A stretch of DNA of 6,129 bases from UBA5951 sp009936885. GTDB lineage: Bacteria; Pseudomonadota; Alphaproteobacteria; Puniceispirillales; Puniceispirillaceae. The DNA lies in NCBI GenBank assembly GCA_937996625.1, contig CALKVA010000017.1, positions 1 to 6,129 of the forward strand, in the 5' to 3' direction. The notes below the pieces were generated by a model, which was not told the DNA's origin, ran no database searches, and saw only the letters and a list, made by a program, of their open reading frames with translations. A program made the position numbers and the translations under genes. Positions 4,930 through 6,129 of the stretch are shown piece after piece. The first letter of the stretch is position 1. Every line of letters begins with the position of its first letter.

Positions 4930-5367
4930 TTACGAAAATTTCACACCAATAACTTCACAGCTATCTGCTCGCTGTAAATCGGTTTTCTGATCCTCTATGA
5001 GCTTAATCCATACATTATAGCCAACACTCTGCATCATTTTACCAGTAATAGTTTGAAGTGTTTTCTCGCACTGGCCTGTATCGCCGACATCTATTCCATC
5101 TGAGCTTGATGTACAATATGCATCAGAATTTCTTATAATGTCACCTTCAGCATTGCGAATAAGAACAGATACCCCATTTATTTTTCGGCCTGTCTGGTTC
5201 TTATGCTGTAACTTTAGAACAAAAGAGGAAACCACACCAATATCATCATCACTATAAATGATATCCACCATGCAAGGCACTTGTTTTGTTTGGTGCGCAT
5301 TTGCATGCATAACCAGACCAAGATTAGCTACTAGAATAATAGCAATTCGAATAAGTATAAGTCTCAT
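4930..5367 (-). CDS. Secreted small protein of unknown function with four cysteines
   Basis: I do not recognise the family. From ATG at 5367 the product is 145 residues ending at TAA (4932-4930). It starts with a classic Sec signal peptide: MRLILIRI, a hydrophobic core, then VMHANA with likely cleavage after ANA (about residue 24). The mature part of about 120 residues has exactly four cysteines (residues 32, 85, 100, 137), suited to two disulfides in the periplasm. It shows alternating beta-type patterns (VVSSFVLKLQHKN, INGVSVLIRNAEG, YNVWIKLIED), so a compact beta-sandwich is likely but unproven. An in-frame TTG at 5382 would add five residues; I prefer the ATG because it gives a tidier signal peptide, though neither has a strong Shine-Dalgarno. 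It stands alone between the ABC-F gene and the dehydrogenase promoter. Confidence 0.7.
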   Translation of the reverse strand: MRLILIRIAIILVANLGLVMHANAHQTKQVPCMVDIIYSDDDIGVVSSFVLKLQHKNQTGRKINGVSVLIRNAEGDIIRNSDAYCTSSSDGIDVGDTGQCEKTLQTITGKMMQSVGYNVWIKLIEDQKTDLQRADSCEVIGVKFS

Positions 5368-5496
5368 TGATATAAATCTCAAAACCTGTGCTTTTATCCA
5401 GAAGTAACTCTAAAAGCTATCTATCACTGATTCTTGGTATTATTTCAATTTATTCTTAATAAGCTTTTATAAATCTAACCAAAACCATAAAATAGT

Positions 5497-6129
5497 TTAT
5501 GTGGCATTATCTATTTTCTCGCTAAGTTCAAGCCAGCTCTCTTCTAGGACTTGTAACTCAGAATTGATATTAGCAAGTCTTTTGGAAGTGGATGCGACCT
5601 CTGCTTCTGGTGTGTTTGTATAATAGCCCGCACCTGTTAGCATGGTTTCAATATTATCCTTGTCAGCCATTAATTCTGCTATTTGCTTTTCGGCGTCTTT
5701 ATGTTTTCTGCGCAATTGAATAAGATTTTCTTTCGGTGTTTTTATATTGCTAGGTTGGGCTTCTAATTTAGGCTGTTTTTTCTTATTGTCTGACTGTTCT
5801 GATGATTTCTGATTGGTGTTTGCAGATTGCTTGCTTCGGCGCTTTTCAGCCATAATATATTGCTTATATTCTCTCATATCCCCTTCGAAATCTAACACTT
5901 CTCCATTGTTAACAAGCCAGAACTTATCTGCAACTGTTTCAACCAGATAGATATCGTGACTAACGATTATAACAGCTCCTTTATATTCATTTAACGCAAG
6001 AATTAGGGCCTCCCTGCTTTCAATATCAAGATGGTTGGTTGGCTCATCCAATATCAGGATATGGGGAGCATTTATGGTAGCGATAAGCAATAATAATCTG
6101 GCTTTCTGGCCCCCAGATAATTTCTCAAC
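5497..6129 (-). CDS. ABC-F family ATPase, YheS-like (3' part only)
   Basis: The frame is open to the window edge, so the N-terminal part of the gene is missing; 210 codons are visible, ending at TAA (5499-5497). These are the last part of the second ATP-binding domain: the LSGGQ signature (6106-6120), Walker B with the ABC-F-typical LDEPTNHLD, and the switch histidine in VSHD. No membrane domain follows. Instead there is a YKQYIMAEKR stretch, a Ser/Asn/Gln/Lys-rich linker and a charged, probably coiled-coil C-terminal region ending near EESWLELSEKI, as in YheS and Uup. ABC-F proteins bind the ribosome and act in translation rather than transport. The wording around DEPTNHLDIESREALI and the closing WLELSEKI fits alphaproteobacterial YheS-type members. 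A TTG within the LLLL run is not the start, because the signature motif lies upstream of it. Confidence 0.93.
   Translation of the reverse strand, partial: VEKLSGGQKARLLLLIATINAPHILILDEPTNHLDIESREALILALNEYKGAVIIVSHDIYLVETVADKFWLVNNGEVLDFEGDMREYKQYIMAEKRRSKQSANTNQKSSEQSDNKKKQPKLEAQPSNIKTPKENLIQLRRKHKDAEKQIAELMADKDNIETMLTGAGYYTNTPEAEVASTSKRLANINSELQVLEESWLELSEKIDNAT

Noticed and set aside
4895..4990. 31-codon plus-strand ORF beginning MEDKLRSEAISLYENF
   Set aside because: The translation looks protein-like, but the GGGG directly abuts the ATG, and most of it is antisense to the end of the secreted-protein gene. It is probably chance.
1..6129. tRNA, rRNA, CRISPR array, transposase or phage genes
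   Set aside because: None was found: no regularly spaced repeats, no clover-leaf-like GC-rich segment and no recognisable recombinase motifs.

Overview
The window looks like a fragment of an AT-rich alphaproteobacterial chromosome, probably from a marine lineage. The lineage call rests mainly on the ABC-F ATPase fragment at the right edge, whose wording around the signature, Walker B and SHD motifs resembles alphaproteobacterial YheS-type proteins. It is an inference and was not tested by a search. Almost every convincing gene lies on the minus strand.

Right half (about 2490-6129) is ordinary dense coding sequence. From the right edge leftwards it holds the 3' part of a YheS-like ABC-F ATPase gene, a small secreted four-cysteine protein of unknown function, and a two-gene unit. 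That unit is an acyl-CoA dehydrogenase-family flavoprotein followed 32 bp later by an L-asparaginase II-family (PF06089-type, ReAV-like) enzyme. It is preceded by an exact TTGACA -35 box and a 13-bp dyad that overlaps the predicted -10 and touches the ribosome binding site. This is the best candidate for a controlled promoter in the window.

Left part (1-2490) is more AT-rich and sparsely coding. On the minus strand it holds a DUF4396-like membrane protein with a TTG start. Its start overlaps a 23-codon upstream ORF through TTGA. Next comes a 98-residue acidic small protein followed by a good intrinsic terminator, then a 33-codon ORF that reads like the N-terminal stub of a SnoaL/NTF2-like protein. 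On the plus strand there is a 39-residue single-span membrane protein with a clear Shine-Dalgarno, a very good intrinsic terminator at 459-487, a 20-bp tandem duplication near the left edge, and the ambiguous 3' end of a membrane-protein gene.

I see no rRNA, tRNA, CRISPR array, transposase, phage gene or defence system. The most useful leads are the control region of the dehydrogenase/asparaginase pair, the Asp-for-Glu change at the usual catalytic position of the dehydrogenase, the coupled upstream ORF, and the micro-genes and gene remnant in the left part. None amounts to a demonstrated new system.
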